From: Rhodocyclaceae bacterium
Lineage (GTDB): Bacteria > Pseudomonadota > Gammaproteobacteria > Burkholderiales > Rhodocyclaceae
NCBI GenBank assembly: GCA_020445785.1
Contig: JAGRFZ010000042.1
Span: 8,517-43,613 of the forward strand
Length of the DNA stretch: 35,097 bases
Direction: 5' to 3'
Below the pieces are notes generated by a model. The model was not told the DNA's origin. It saw only the letters and a program-made list of their open reading frames with translations, and did no database searches. This document shows, piece by piece, positions 8,483-17,383 of the stretch. The translations under genes and the position numbers were made by a program. Position 1 is the stretch's first letter. Each line of letters starts with the position of its first letter.

Positions 8483-9943
8483 ATGAATCTGCCCGCTTCG
8501 GACATCTGCTACCAGGCCCTGCTGAGCCGCGACCTGCGTTTCGATGGTCGCTTCTTCGTCGGCGTACGCAGCACCGGCATCTACTGTCGCCCGATCTGCC
8601 GTGTGCGCACGCCGAAGCGCGAGAATTGCAGCTTTTTCGTCAGTGCGGAAGCGGCCGAGCAGGCCGGTTTCCGACCCTGCCTGCGCTGCCGACCGGAACA
8701 TGCGCCGGGCCGGGCGCCGATCGACGCCGGCGCCCATCTCGCCAGGGCCGCGGCCGAGTGGATCGAACGTGGGCTGGCGGCGGACCTGCCGATGCGCACG
8801 CTGGCCGACCGTATCGGCGTCGGCGAACGCCATCTGCGGCGACTGTTCGCCCAGGAATTCGGCGTTACGCCAGTGGCCTACCGCAACAGCCGCCGCCTGC
8901 AGTTGGCCCGCCGCCTGCTGTCCGAATCGGCGATGCCGGTGGGCGAGGTCGCGCTGGCGGCCGGCTTCGGCAGCCTGCGGACCTTCAATCGTCGCTTCCT
9001 GCAGGCCTATCGGCAGGCGCCGAGCGAGTTGCGCAGGATGCGGCTCCGCGGCGGCAGCCATGGCGAGGCGGAGTTCCGGCTCGCCTATCGCCCGCCGCTC
9101 GACTGGCCCTCGCTGGCCGGTTTTCTCCGGCGGCGCGCGATCCCCGGCGTGGAGCGGGTCGACGACGCAGATGGCACAGCCGTCTATCGGCGGATTCTGC
9201 GCTTGCCGGCATCGACGGGTGGCGTCGGCTGGGTCTCGGTGCGCCCCGATTCGGCTGCGGCGGCCCTGCGGGTGCGCATGGACGAGGCGCTGCTGCCGAT
9301 GGTCGCGGAGGTCCTCGCCCGCCTTCGGCGCCTGTTCGACCTGGCCTGCGATCCCCTGGAGGTGGCCGAGACGCTCGGCGATCTGGCCCGAGAGCGGCCC
9401 GGCCTGCGGGTGCCGGGTGCGGTCGATGGATTCGAGATCGGGGTGCGCGCGATCTTGGGGCAACAAGTCAGCGTGGCCGCCGCGCGGACCCTGGCTGCGC
9501 GCTTTGCCGACCGCTTCGGGCTGCCGGTCGAGACGCCATGGCACGGGCTCGACCGTGCGTTTCCGGCAGCGGCCGCCGTCGCCGCGCTGGACCCCGAGGC
9601 ATTCGAGGGCCTCGGTGTCATGCCGGCCCGGGTTCGCGCGGTGCTGGCGCTGGCGCGGGCACTCGACGCCGGCACGATCGACCTCGACGGGCTCGGGCCG
9701 CTGACCCAGACCCGGACACGGCTGGTGGCGCTGCCCGGCATCGGGCCATGGACTGCCGACTACATCCTGATGCGGGCGGCGTCGTGGCCGGATGCGCTGC
9801 CGGAAGGCGATGTCGGCGTGCATCGGGCCCTCGGCGAAGACTCGCGGGCGATCGTCCGCCAACGCATGGAAGCGTGGCGGCCGTGGCGCGCCTACGCCGT
9901 GCTGCACCTGTGGATGCGACTGGAGAACCGGGATGAACGATGA
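8483..9943 (+). CDS. Ada (AdaA)-AlkA fusion: methylation-sensing regulator and 3-methyladenine DNA glycosylase
   Basis: This 486-residue fusion has three parts. Residues ~1-75 are an Ada zinc/methyl-acceptor domain with four cysteines C35, C39, C66 and C69 (YCRPICR...PCLRCRP); in Ada the first of these accepts methyl groups from DNA phosphotriesters. Residues ~85-185 are an AraC-type helix-turn-helix. Residues ~195-486 are AlkA N-terminal plus HhH-GPD glycosylase domains, with the hairpin LPGIGPWTADYI and catalytic Asp D443 in PEGDVGVHRAL. The same architecture is known in other bacteria as the alkylation-response AlkA/DNA-3-methyladenine glycosylase 2. ATG 8483 begins MNLPASDICYQ, the normal Ada-type start. 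It overlaps the ogt-type gene by 11 bases. Confidence 0.93.
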   Translation: MNLPASDICYQALLSRDLRFDGRFFVGVRSTGIYCRPICRVRTPKRENCSFFVSAEAAEQAGFRPCLRCRPEHAPGRAPIDAGAHLARAAAEWIERGLAADLPMRTLADRIGVGERHLRRLFAQEFGVTPVAYRNSRRLQLARRLLSESAMPVGEVALAAGFGSLRTFNRRFLQAYRQAPSELRRMRLRGGSHGEAEFRLAYRPPLDWPSLAGFLRRRAIPGVERVDDADGTAVYRRILRLPASTGGVGWVSVRPDSAAAALRVRMDEALLPMVAEVLARLRRLFDLACDPLEVAETLGDLARERPGLRVPGAVDGFEIGVRAILGQQVSVAAARTLAARFADRFGLPVETPWHGLDRAFPAAAAVAALDPEAFEGLGVMPARVRAVLALARALDAGTIDLDGLGPLTQTRTRLVALPGIGPWTADYILMRAASWPDALPEGDVGVHRALGEDSRAIVRQRMEAWRPWRAYAVLHLWMRLENRDER

Positions 9944-10403
9944 ACGGTGGCAAGTGGCGGCGCGCTCGCCGCTCGGCGGCTTGGTGGCGTCCCTCGACCG
10001 CCATGGGCGCATCGTCGGCCTCGTATTCGACGATGGCCGCGCTGCGCCCGGCGCGCTGCCCACCGATGTTTCCGTACAAAGGCTGGTCGATCGCTGGTTC
10101 GCGCACGGCGAGGCCACGCCCGATGCGATCGCCTGGCCGGGTGCAACCCGGTTTCGTCAGCAGATCTGGCAGGCCGTGATGGCGATCGGTCGCGGTCGGG
10201 TGTGCAGCTACGGCGCGCTGGCCGTGGCGGTGGGGCGCCCGGGCGCTGCGCGGGCCGTCGGTCGCGCACTGGCCTGCAACCCCATCCTGTTGCTGGTGCC
10301 CTGTCACCGGGTGCTCGGCGGCGACGGCGCATTGCGCGGGTATGCCGGCGGCCTGGCCCGCAAGCGTCGGCTGCTGGCCCTCGAAGGCGTCCTGCCTGGA
10401 TGA
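9933..10403 (+). CDS. ogt: Methylated-DNA--[protein]-cysteine S-methyltransferase
   Basis: This suicide DNA-repair protein removes methyl groups from O6-methylguanine. The 156 residues carry the active-site motif LLVPCHRVLGGDGALRGYAGG, containing the acceptor cysteine, and the helix-turn-helix/arginine-finger region VCSYGALAVAVGRPGAARAVG. It overlaps the Ada/AlkA fusion, so the three activities of the adaptive response (phosphotriester sensing, base excision and O6 repair) are coupled here as two genes. The symbol ogt is used for the stand-alone type; adaB would be an equal choice. Confidence 0.93.
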   Translation: MNDERWQVAARSPLGGLVASLDRHGRIVGLVFDDGRAAPGALPTDVSVQRLVDRWFAHGEATPDAIAWPGATRFRQQIWQAVMAIGRGRVCSYGALAVAVGRPGAARAVGRALACNPILLLVPCHRVLGGDGALRGYAGGLARKRRLLALEGVLPG

Positions 10404-11299
10404 CCGCTCGGCGCGATCTGGCCGATCTCGTGCTGCTGGCGGCGGTCTGGGGCGCCTCCTTCCTACTGATGCGCCTGGCATCGCCGGCCTTCGGGGCGTT
10501 CGCGTTGATCGAGCTGCGGGTCGGCATCGCCGCGCTGGTGTTGCTGCCGGTGCTGGCTTGGCAAGGAGGACTGGCCGTCGCGCGGGAACGCAGCGCGGCA
10601 TTGGCCTTTGTCGGATTCACCAACTCGGCCTTGCCCTTCACCCTGTATGCCTGGGCGTTGACGACCCTGCCGGCCGGCTTCGCCGCGGTCGCCAACGCCA
10701 GCTCGCCGCTGTGGGCCGCGCTGGTGGCATTTCTGTGGCTGCGCGATCGTCTGTCGGCGGCGGCGGTCGCCGGCTTGGTATTGGGATTCGCCGGCGTCGC
10801 CGTGTTGTCGTGGGACAAGGCTTCGTTCGACGCCGGCGGCGCCGGCTGGCCGGTGCTGGCCTGCATCGGTGCGACCTTGTCCTACGGCGTTGCCGCCAAT
10901 TTCACCAAGCGCCACCTGTCCGCGGTTGCCCCGCTCGCCGTGGCGACCGCCAGCCAGTTCTTCGCCGCCGTGATGCTGCTGCCGTTCGCGCTCGCGACAT
11001 GGCCGCCACGGCTGCCCGGGACGGCTGTCTGGTTGGCGGTCGTGGCCCTGGCCGTGGTGTGCACCGGCTTCGCCTATTTTCTGTACTTCCGCCTGATTGC
11101 CCGCATCGGGCCGGCACGGGCGATTTCGGTCACTTTCCTGGTGCCGCTGTTCGGCATGCTGTGGGGCGCCTGGCTGGGTGGTGAGCGAATTACCTGGCAG
11201 ATGCTGTGGGGTTGCGCGATCATCCTGCTGGGGACGGCCCTGGCCAACGGCCTGATCGGGGCCCGTGGCCGGCGTTCGGTGGAAACTCGACGGCGATGA
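10400..11299 (+). CDS. EamA/DMT-superfamily transporter
   Basis: This is a 299-residue integral membrane protein with about ten hydrophobic segments and two EamA repeats. The first repeat begins [19 protein letters not shown] and the second begins near [19 protein letters not shown]. The family exports metabolites such as amino acids; no substrate can be assigned. The start overlaps the ogt stop (ATGA), so it belongs to the same operon, although a link to alkylation repair is not obvious. Confidence 0.88.
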   Translation: MTARRDLADLVLLAAVWGASFLLMRLASPAFGAFALIELRVGIAALVLLPVLAWQGGLAVARERSAALAFVGFTNSALPFTLYAWALTTLPAGFAAVANASSPLWAALVAFLWLRDRLSAAAVAGLVLGFAGVAVLSWDKASFDAGGAGWPVLACIGATLSYGVAANFTKRHLSAVAPLAVATASQFFAAVMLLPFALATWPPRLPGTAVWLAVVALAVVCTGFAYFLYFRLIARIGPARAISVTFLVPLFGMLWGAWLGGERITWQMLWGCAIILLGTALANGLIGARGRRSVETRRR

Positions 11300-11338
11300 G
11301 GGCGTCCCATCCATTGTTTGCCAACCCCGGAGGACACC

Positions 11339-11564
11339 ATGGAAGCGCCCATTCACACCATGTCCAACCTGTTCGCCCAACTCGGACTGCCGAACGACGA
11401 GGCATCGATCGCCCGCTTCATCGAGACCCATCGACCGCTGGCGGAAGACGTACGCTTGTCCGAGGCCCCGTTCTGGTCGCAGGCTCAGGCCACGTTCCTG
11501 CGCGAGGAGATCCAGGAAGACGCCGATTGGGCACCGATCATCGACGAACTCAACGCCGAACTCC

Positions 11565-11572
<8 letters not shown>
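11339..11572 (+). CDS. DUF2789 family protein
   Basis: This small soluble protein of 77 residues has the DUF2789 pattern: [13 protein letters not shown], then [25 protein letters not shown] and a C-terminal [12 protein letters not shown]. The start ATG 11339 follows a strong GGAGGA. Its stop overlaps the fumC start by 8 bases, so translation is likely coupled. The function of the family is unknown as far as I know. Confidence 0.85.
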
Positions 11573-12964
<1,392 letters not shown>

Positions 12965-12965
<1 letters not shown>

Positions 12966-12993
12966 ACGCCTGCCCGAGGATGGGGCAGGCGTT
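12965..12993. terminator. Hairpin between convergent fumC and tlpA-like genes
   Basis: AACGCCTGCCC (12965-12975) and GGGCAGGCGTT (12983-12993) make a perfect 11-bp stem with a seven-base loop, starting at the last base of the fumC stop. No long U-run follows on either strand, so termination efficiency is uncertain, but the position between convergent genes suggests a bidirectional terminator. Confidence 0.7.
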
Positions 12994-13009
12994 CGTGCCG
13001 GTCGGATGC

Positions 13010-13486
13010 TCAGGGCGCCGCCGAGACCGCGGACAGCCACGCTTCCGTCTGCTGCAGATCGACGACGCCGCTGTGGGCCCGCGACGTGTGATCGGCAGCG
13101 TGAAAGTAGGTGCGTGGCAGCTCGCCGAACCAGTCGGGGTCGATCCGGAACCGAAGGCGCTCGAGATAGTCGTGGGCGAAGGCCCAACCGGGGGGGCCGT
13201 CCATCGCCATGGCCTGCCACAGCCGCTCGACGTCACCGTGCGCTTCGGGCGGGTCGGCTGCGACGAAGACCACCGGCACCGTCGGGTAGCGGCGGGCCAA
13301 GGCCTGCAGCCGGGGCAGTTCCTCCCGGCACGGTGCGCAGTGGATCGACCACAGCGCGAGAATGAACGGCCGTCCGTCGAGCTGCCGGCGGATGCCGGCC
13401 AGCGACGCTTCATCGAAGGGCCGGGGCGGGGCGGCGAACGCGGCGGCTGACGCCGACAGCAGAACGGCAACGAGCAGCCGCTTCAT
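13010..13486 (-). CDS. TlpA-like exported thioredoxin-fold protein
   Basis: This 158-residue protein has a signal peptide (positively charged MKR, hydrophobic core, cleavage probably after AFA at residue 18) and a thioredoxin fold with redox motif C50-A-P-C53 in WSIHCAPCREELP. It should act in the periplasm as a disulfide reductant or isomerase, like TlpA/ResA. Its start overlaps the stop of the BNR protein (ATGA), making it the last gene of the receptor operon. A likely job is to keep cysteines of the CECC-containing partner or of the DUF2946-like protein reduced; that is inference. Confidence 0.88.
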   Translation of the reverse strand: MKRLLVAVLLSASAAAFAAPPRPFDEASLAGIRRQLDGRPFILALWSIHCAPCREELPRLQALARRYPTVPVVFVAADPPEAHGDVERLWQAMAMDGPPGWAFAHDYLERLRFRIDPDWFGELPRTYFHAADHTSRAHSGVVDLQQTEAWLSAVSAAP

Positions 13487-14655
13487 GGCAGGCGCCAGGT
13501 GCCGAGCGGGAATTCCCGCCCGTGCCAGAAGACGTGGAAGCGGCCGGCTTCGACCAGGACGAAGGGTTGGCCCGAGGCGCCGGTGGTCCTCGCCAGGCTG
13601 TGTGCCTCTCCCCAGTTGTCGCCGCCGTCCTGCGAGCGCAGCGTCCTCAGCTCGGTGGCCTGCCCGTCGAAGCGCTTCCAGGCCAGCACCACCACGTCGT
13701 CGCGGACGGCGAGATCGGCGTGGGCGGCGCGCGCATCCGGCAGCCGCATCACCGCCTCCATGCCGTCGGCGCCGAGACGTCCGTAATAGGCGCCTTCGCG
13801 GCCTGGCGCGCCGGTGAACCAGACCGCGTGGAGACGGCCTGCCCGGTCCTCGACCATCGACGGGCCGTGGTGGGGGCAGGCATCCAGCGCCCACTCGTCC
13901 CGGGTCGCCCGCCGCACCGGCCGGTCGCGGCCGTCGAGGCCGATCGTCGCAGTCGCGTGGTCGCGAACGTTGGGGTCGAAGACGTGCCGCCACAGCGCCT
14001 GAACGTTGCCGTCGCGCGTCGGCGCCAGGGCGATGCGGCAGCACTCGCAGCTGTGGGCCGCGAGTGCCCGCTCGGGTTCGAAACTGCCTCCGCCGTCCCG
14101 CGACACCGCGTAGTAGATCGCTGCCCCCCGATACTCCTCGCCCTTGGCCCTGGCCGCCACCAGGTCGCGCTTGTCGATCCAGCTCACCACCAGTTCGCCG
14201 CCACGGGCGACCGTGATCGCGTCGAAGCGATGGGTGATCGCTTGCCGGTCCCGGTGTACCGTGCGCGGTGGCGAAAAAGCGGCGCCCGGCGTGGTAGCGC
14301 TGGCGATGCGGATTTCGCCGGTGTAGGGCTTGGCCAAGGGCCGGGTCCAGCTCACGTGCAGGCGCCCGGACGGGTCGAACACCAGCTTCGGCCGATTGTC
14401 GCCGCTGGCCGCGATCGGCTCCGGCTCGGCGTTGACCTTGCCCGCTGGATGCCACGTGCGGCCATGGTCGTCGGAGGCCGAGAGCCGGACGTGTTCGCCG
14501 TCGGAATGGACGGCCCACAGCCGGCCGTTGGCGTCGAAGGCCGCCGAGGCACCCAGGGCCGGCCGCTGGCCATGACCGGCGTGGGGCGGCTGTCCGCTCG
14601 CGTGGGTGCCGATCAGCAGCGCGAGCGCCATGGTGAAGAGCCTGCGGATCACCAT
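13483..14655 (-). CDS. Exported BNR/Asp-box beta-propeller protein with CECC and CPHHGP motifs
   Basis: This 390-residue protein has a signal peptide (MVIRRLFTMALALLIGTHASG) and a sialidase-like propeller with at least three Asp-boxes (SASDDHGRTW, SRDGGGSF, SQDGGDNW). It would usually be called an exo-alpha-sialidase, but I see no catalytic sialidase constellation that I can assign. Instead it has C203-E-C205-C206-R and C260-P-H-H-G-P motifs, and an N-terminal HAGHG, suggesting metal or cofactor binding. It overlaps the TonB receptor gene by 7 bases and the tlpA-like gene by 4, so it belongs to an uptake operon. It is more likely a periplasmic metal-handling partner of the receptor than a sugar hydrolase. 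Function unproven. Confidence 0.8.
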   Translation of the reverse strand: MVIRRLFTMALALLIGTHASGQPPHAGHGQRPALGASAAFDANGRLWAVHSDGEHVRLSASDDHGRTWHPAGKVNAEPEPIAASGDNRPKLVFDPSGRLHVSWTRPLAKPYTGEIRIASATTPGAAFSPPRTVHRDRQAITHRFDAITVARGGELVVSWIDKRDLVAARAKGEEYRGAAIYYAVSRDGGGSFEPERALAAHSCECCRIALAPTRDGNVQALWRHVFDPNVRDHATATIGLDGRDRPVRRATRDEWALDACPHHGPSMVEDRAGRLHAVWFTGAPGREGAYYGRLGADGMEAVMRLPDARAAHADLAVRDDVVVLAWKRFDGQATELRTLRSQDGGDNWGEAHSLARTTGASGQPFVLVEAGRFHVFWHGREFPLGTWRLP

Positions 14656-16823
14656 GTCGCCTCCGCGCCGGCGACCAGGGTCCGCGGCAGGCCGGGCGAA
14701 TAGACCGGCGTCGACGATGAGATCTGGGCACTGTCGGCGTAGCGATGGTCACCCAGGTTGGTGATGTTGGCGAACAGCCTCAGCCCGGCGCTTGCTGCCC
14801 ATTCCGCGCGCAGATGGAACAGGTCGTGGCCGCCGTAGCGCGTGGTGTTGGCCTGGTCCATCCAATAGCTGCCGACATGCACCCACTCGAGTTGGAGGCG
14901 GGTGCCTGCAGTCGGCGACCAGCCGAGCCGGGTGTTGCCGAGGAAGCGGGGGGCCGCTTCGATCTCGTTGCCGCTGAAATCGGCCGTGCCCGGAACCACC
15001 CAGTCGCCGTATTCGTGGCGCGCCCACGACAGCGCGGTATCGATGCGCCACGCACCGCCAAGTGGCAGGCCGGCGGCGAGTTCGATGCCGCGGTGGGTCG
15101 TGCGTCCGGCATTGACCACGGTGGTGGCGTTGGTGGCGGTATCCCGATAGCTGAGGATGTCGTCGCGCTTGGTGAGCTGGTAGATCACCGCGTCGTAGTC
15201 GAGCGCGCCGACGCGGCCGCGCAGCCCGGCTTCGATCTGGTCGGCCTTGACCGGCTCGAGCGTCAGCGCGGATGCGGCCGATCCCTGGGCCGCTTCGGCA
15301 CTCGACCCCGCCGATGGGCGGAACAGCTGGCTCTCGGAAGGCGCCCGGAAGCCATGGGTCCAGGCCAGATGCAGGCTGCTGGCCTCGGTCAGCGCGAAGC
15401 TCAGGCCCAGTTTCGGGCTGACGTGGTCGAAGTCGACCTCGCCGTCGGCCGTCTGGCCATAGTAGCGGGTACTCGGATTGCCATTGGTGGTCGTCGTCAC
15501 CGCCACGGCCTCCGGGGCGAAGGCGTTGTCGAAGTCGTAGCGCAAGTGGTCGTAGCGCAAGCCGGCGCTCACGCGCAGGCGTTCGGTCGGCGAGAACTCG
15601 GCATGGACATAAGGTGAGATGCCGGTGAAGCTGACCTCATAGTCATAGGCCACGCCGCCGACGCTGTAGTCGAGGAATTCGCGCGACGCACCGGAGCCTT
15701 CGGTCACCAGGTTCAGCCGCCGTTCGAGGCGACTGCCGGGGCTGTGGTCGAGGTCCACACCGATGATCAGCCGCGTTCGCATCGGCGTCAGATCGCGGCG
15801 CCACTTCGCCAGCAGCCCGATCGAGCGGTTTTCGGTGGTGTATACGGTGGGGTCGAAGGCCAGGCGGAAGGTCGCCAGCAGGTCCATGCTGTCGTCGCGG
15901 TAGTACGGGGTCAGCGAGTAGAGATCGGCACCGTCCTCATGCTCGATGGCGCTCGAAAGGCGCAACGCGTTGACCTTGCGGAAGGCGATCTGCTTGTAGT
16001 TGCGGGTCGGGTCGTGGTCGAAATCGTCGCGGATCAGCGGCGAACCGGCGCCGGTCTGCTGGTCGATGCTCGAATAGGCCAGCACCGTCTTGGCGACCGT
16101 GCTGTCGTCCGTCGCATGGTCCCAGCGCAGCGTGGCGCTGTGGCGGTCGTAGTCGGTGCCGTCGCGCCAGCCGTCGGTGTGGGTGAGGTTCGCGTCGGCC
16201 CGCCAGCCGCCGGCGTCGTAGCCCGCGCCGCCGCCGGCCAGCAGCCGCCACCAACCGTGGCCGCCGGCCTCGGCGGACAGCGACAGCTCGGGGGTGAGCG
16301 GTGGCGTGCGGGTGAGCACGTTGATGATGCCGCCGATCGCGTCGGAGCCGTACAGGGCGGTACCCGGGCCCCGGGTGACCTCGATGCCGCCGGACTGTGG
16401 CAGGTTGACCTCGTAGAGGGCGTTGTGGTTGAAGAAGCCGGTGGAGCGGGTCGGTACGCCGTCCTCGAGGAAGAGATAGACCGGCGCGGTGGTAAATGGC
16501 TGGCGGATCGCCGTGGTGTGCCCCTCGCCGTTGGTGACGGCGACCGCCGCGCCGGGCACCTGGCCGACGATTTCGCTGGGGTGGGTGGGCCGCACCAGGC
16601 GTACGGCCTCCTCGCCGACGACGCCGACCGCAGCCGCCGTCTCCGCGAGCGGCTGCTGTTCGCGGGTGCCGGTGACCGATACGGCCGGCAGGGTCAGCGC
16701 CGGGGCATCGGCGCAGGCGGCCGGGGTGGGCAGCCAAAGCAAGCCGAAGGGTAGCGCGGTCAGTGCGGCGAGCGGCTTGCGCCGCGCAGGCGCACGACGG
16801 CGCCCGGTGATTTCGGGTTTCAT
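14649..16823 (-). CDS. TonB-dependent outer-membrane receptor (probable metal or metallophore uptake)
   Basis: This 724-residue protein has a long signal region ending near AACADAP, a TonB-box-like LPAVSVTGT segment, a plug domain (about 55-165: EIVGQVPGAAVAV, IRQPFTTAPVYLFLEDGVPTR, GIEVTRGPGTALYGSDAIGGIINV) and a ~550-residue beta-barrel ending in the aromatic residue of AEATW. Substrate is not readable from the sequence; the neighbouring DUF2946-like leader gene suggests copper. ATG 16823 is preceded by AGGAGAAAAGAAC, a strong ribosome-binding site, which in turn lies just after a 12-13 bp hairpin. The stop overlaps the downstream BNR gene. Confidence 0.93.
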   Translation of the reverse strand: MKPEITGRRRAPARRKPLAALTALPFGLLWLPTPAACADAPALTLPAVSVTGTREQQPLAETAAAVGVVGEEAVRLVRPTHPSEIVGQVPGAAVAVTNGEGHTTAIRQPFTTAPVYLFLEDGVPTRSTGFFNHNALYEVNLPQSGGIEVTRGPGTALYGSDAIGGIINVLTRTPPLTPELSLSAEAGGHGWWRLLAGGGAGYDAGGWRADANLTHTDGWRDGTDYDRHSATLRWDHATDDSTVAKTVLAYSSIDQQTGAGSPLIRDDFDHDPTRNYKQIAFRKVNALRLSSAIEHEDGADLYSLTPYYRDDSMDLLATFRLAFDPTVYTTENRSIGLLAKWRRDLTPMRTRLIIGVDLDHSPGSRLERRLNLVTEGSGASREFLDYSVGGVAYDYEVSFTGISPYVHAEFSPTERLRVSAGLRYDHLRYDFDNAFAPEAVAVTTTTNGNPSTRYYGQTADGEVDFDHVSPKLGLSFALTEASSLHLAWTHGFRAPSESQLFRPSAGSSAEAAQGSAASALTLEPVKADQIEAGLRGRVGALDYDAVIYQLTKRDDILSYRDTATNATTVVNAGRTTHRGIELAAGLPLGGAWRIDTALSWARHEYGDWVVPGTADFSGNEIEAAPRFLGNTRLGWSPTAGTRLQLEWVHVGSYWMDQANTTRYGGHDLFHLRAEWAASAGLRLFANITNLGDHRYADSAQISSSTPVYSPGLPRTLVAGAEATW

Positions 16824-16849
16824 GTTCTTTTCTCCTGAGCGGATCGATC

Positions 16850-16877
16850 GCGCGCTCGGTCGGGCGACCGAGCGCGC
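16850..16877 (-). promoter_or_regulatory. Very stable hairpin just upstream of the TonB receptor ribosome-binding site
   Basis: GCGCGCTCGGTCG (16850-16862) and CGACCGAGCGCGC (16865-16877) are perfect inverted copies, a 12-bp stem with a four-base loop in practice. On the reverse-strand RNA it ends about 13 bases before the AGGAG of the receptor gene. There is no U-run. It could act as an attenuator element or an mRNA stabiliser between the leader gene and the receptor. Confidence 0.65.
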
Positions 16878-16885
16878 GCAATAGG

Positions 16886-16914
16886 GACGCGGGCGGGCAT
16901 TGCCCGCGGGCGTC
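16886..16914 (-). promoter_or_regulatory. Second hairpin in the leader between the DUF2946-like gene and the TonB receptor
   Basis: GACGC (16886-16890) pairs with GCGTC (16910-16914), and inside it GCGGGC (16893-16898) pairs with GCCCGC (16902-16907), separated by a symmetric two-base internal loop. It begins 12 bases after the stop of the leader gene. Together with the hairpin at 16850-16877 it fills most of the 102-base gap. Confidence 0.6.
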
Positions 16915-16925
16915 TAGCGGTCGCG

Positions 16926-17300
16926 TCAGGAGAGCGGCGGTGGGCCGCGGGGGGCGCTGGGCGAGTATTCGGCGGGCGGCGCGCGCGCCTCTGCCCCGTG
17001 GGCCGCCCGTGCCAGCCGACGGTTGCGGTCGGCAGTGAAATCGAACGACGCGCCACAGCCGTCGCACGGCACTGCGGCGCAGATGCAGCCGAGGTCGCAG
17101 CACTCGTGGGCGAGCTCGCCGGCGGGGGCGTCCGGTGCAAGGCTCGATATCGAGACCAGGCCCTGCGATGTGCAGACGACCTGACCGTCGACGCCCATGC
17201 CGGCCATCGACGCGGTACTGGCGAGATGCAGCAGGAGTGCCAGCACGCCCAGGACATTCAGGGTCACGCGTCGACGGAGGGTGGGTTGGCGAGGATTCAC
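16926..17300 (-). CDS. Short Cys-rich exported protein, DUF2946-like (possible copper-sensing leader gene)
   Basis: The frame gives 124 residues from GTG 17300, which follows GGAG at eight bases. It has an RRR-start signal-type helix (VTLNVLGVLALLLHLASTASMA), then a conserved-looking VVCTSQGLVSI segment and a cysteine cluster ECCDLGCICAAVPCDGC with a nearby His, then a Pro-rich tail. The CT-x-x-G plus later Cys cluster pattern is that of DUF2946. In Bordetella pertussis a DUF2946 protein (CruR) is encoded just upstream of a TonB receptor and controls it after transcription in response to copper; by analogy this gene may be a regulatory upstream reading frame. The family call is from memory of the pattern; no search was run. 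A weak promoter-like pair lies at 17348-17320. Confidence 0.68.
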   Translation of the reverse strand: MNPRQPTLRRRVTLNVLGVLALLLHLASTASMAGMGVDGQVVCTSQGLVSISSLAPDAPAGELAHECCDLGCICAAVPCDGCGASFDFTADRNRRLARAAHGAEARAPPAEYSPSAPRGPPPLS

Positions 17301-17319
17301 GGCATCGGCTCCGGCGCGG

Positions 17320-17348
17320 AATGTATCACCCCGCACCCGAAGTGGGAA
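17320..17348 (-). promoter_or_regulatory. Candidate promoter of the DUF2946/TonB operon
   Basis: On the reverse strand TTCCCA (17348-17343) and TACATT (17325-17320, with a TGA just before it) are 17 bases apart. Each matches four of six consensus bases. The start would be very close to GTG 17300, leaving only a short leader. Weak evidence. Confidence 0.3.
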
Positions 17349-17383
17349 GACATCCCATGGCGACGACCGCAGGGCAGGGCCGA

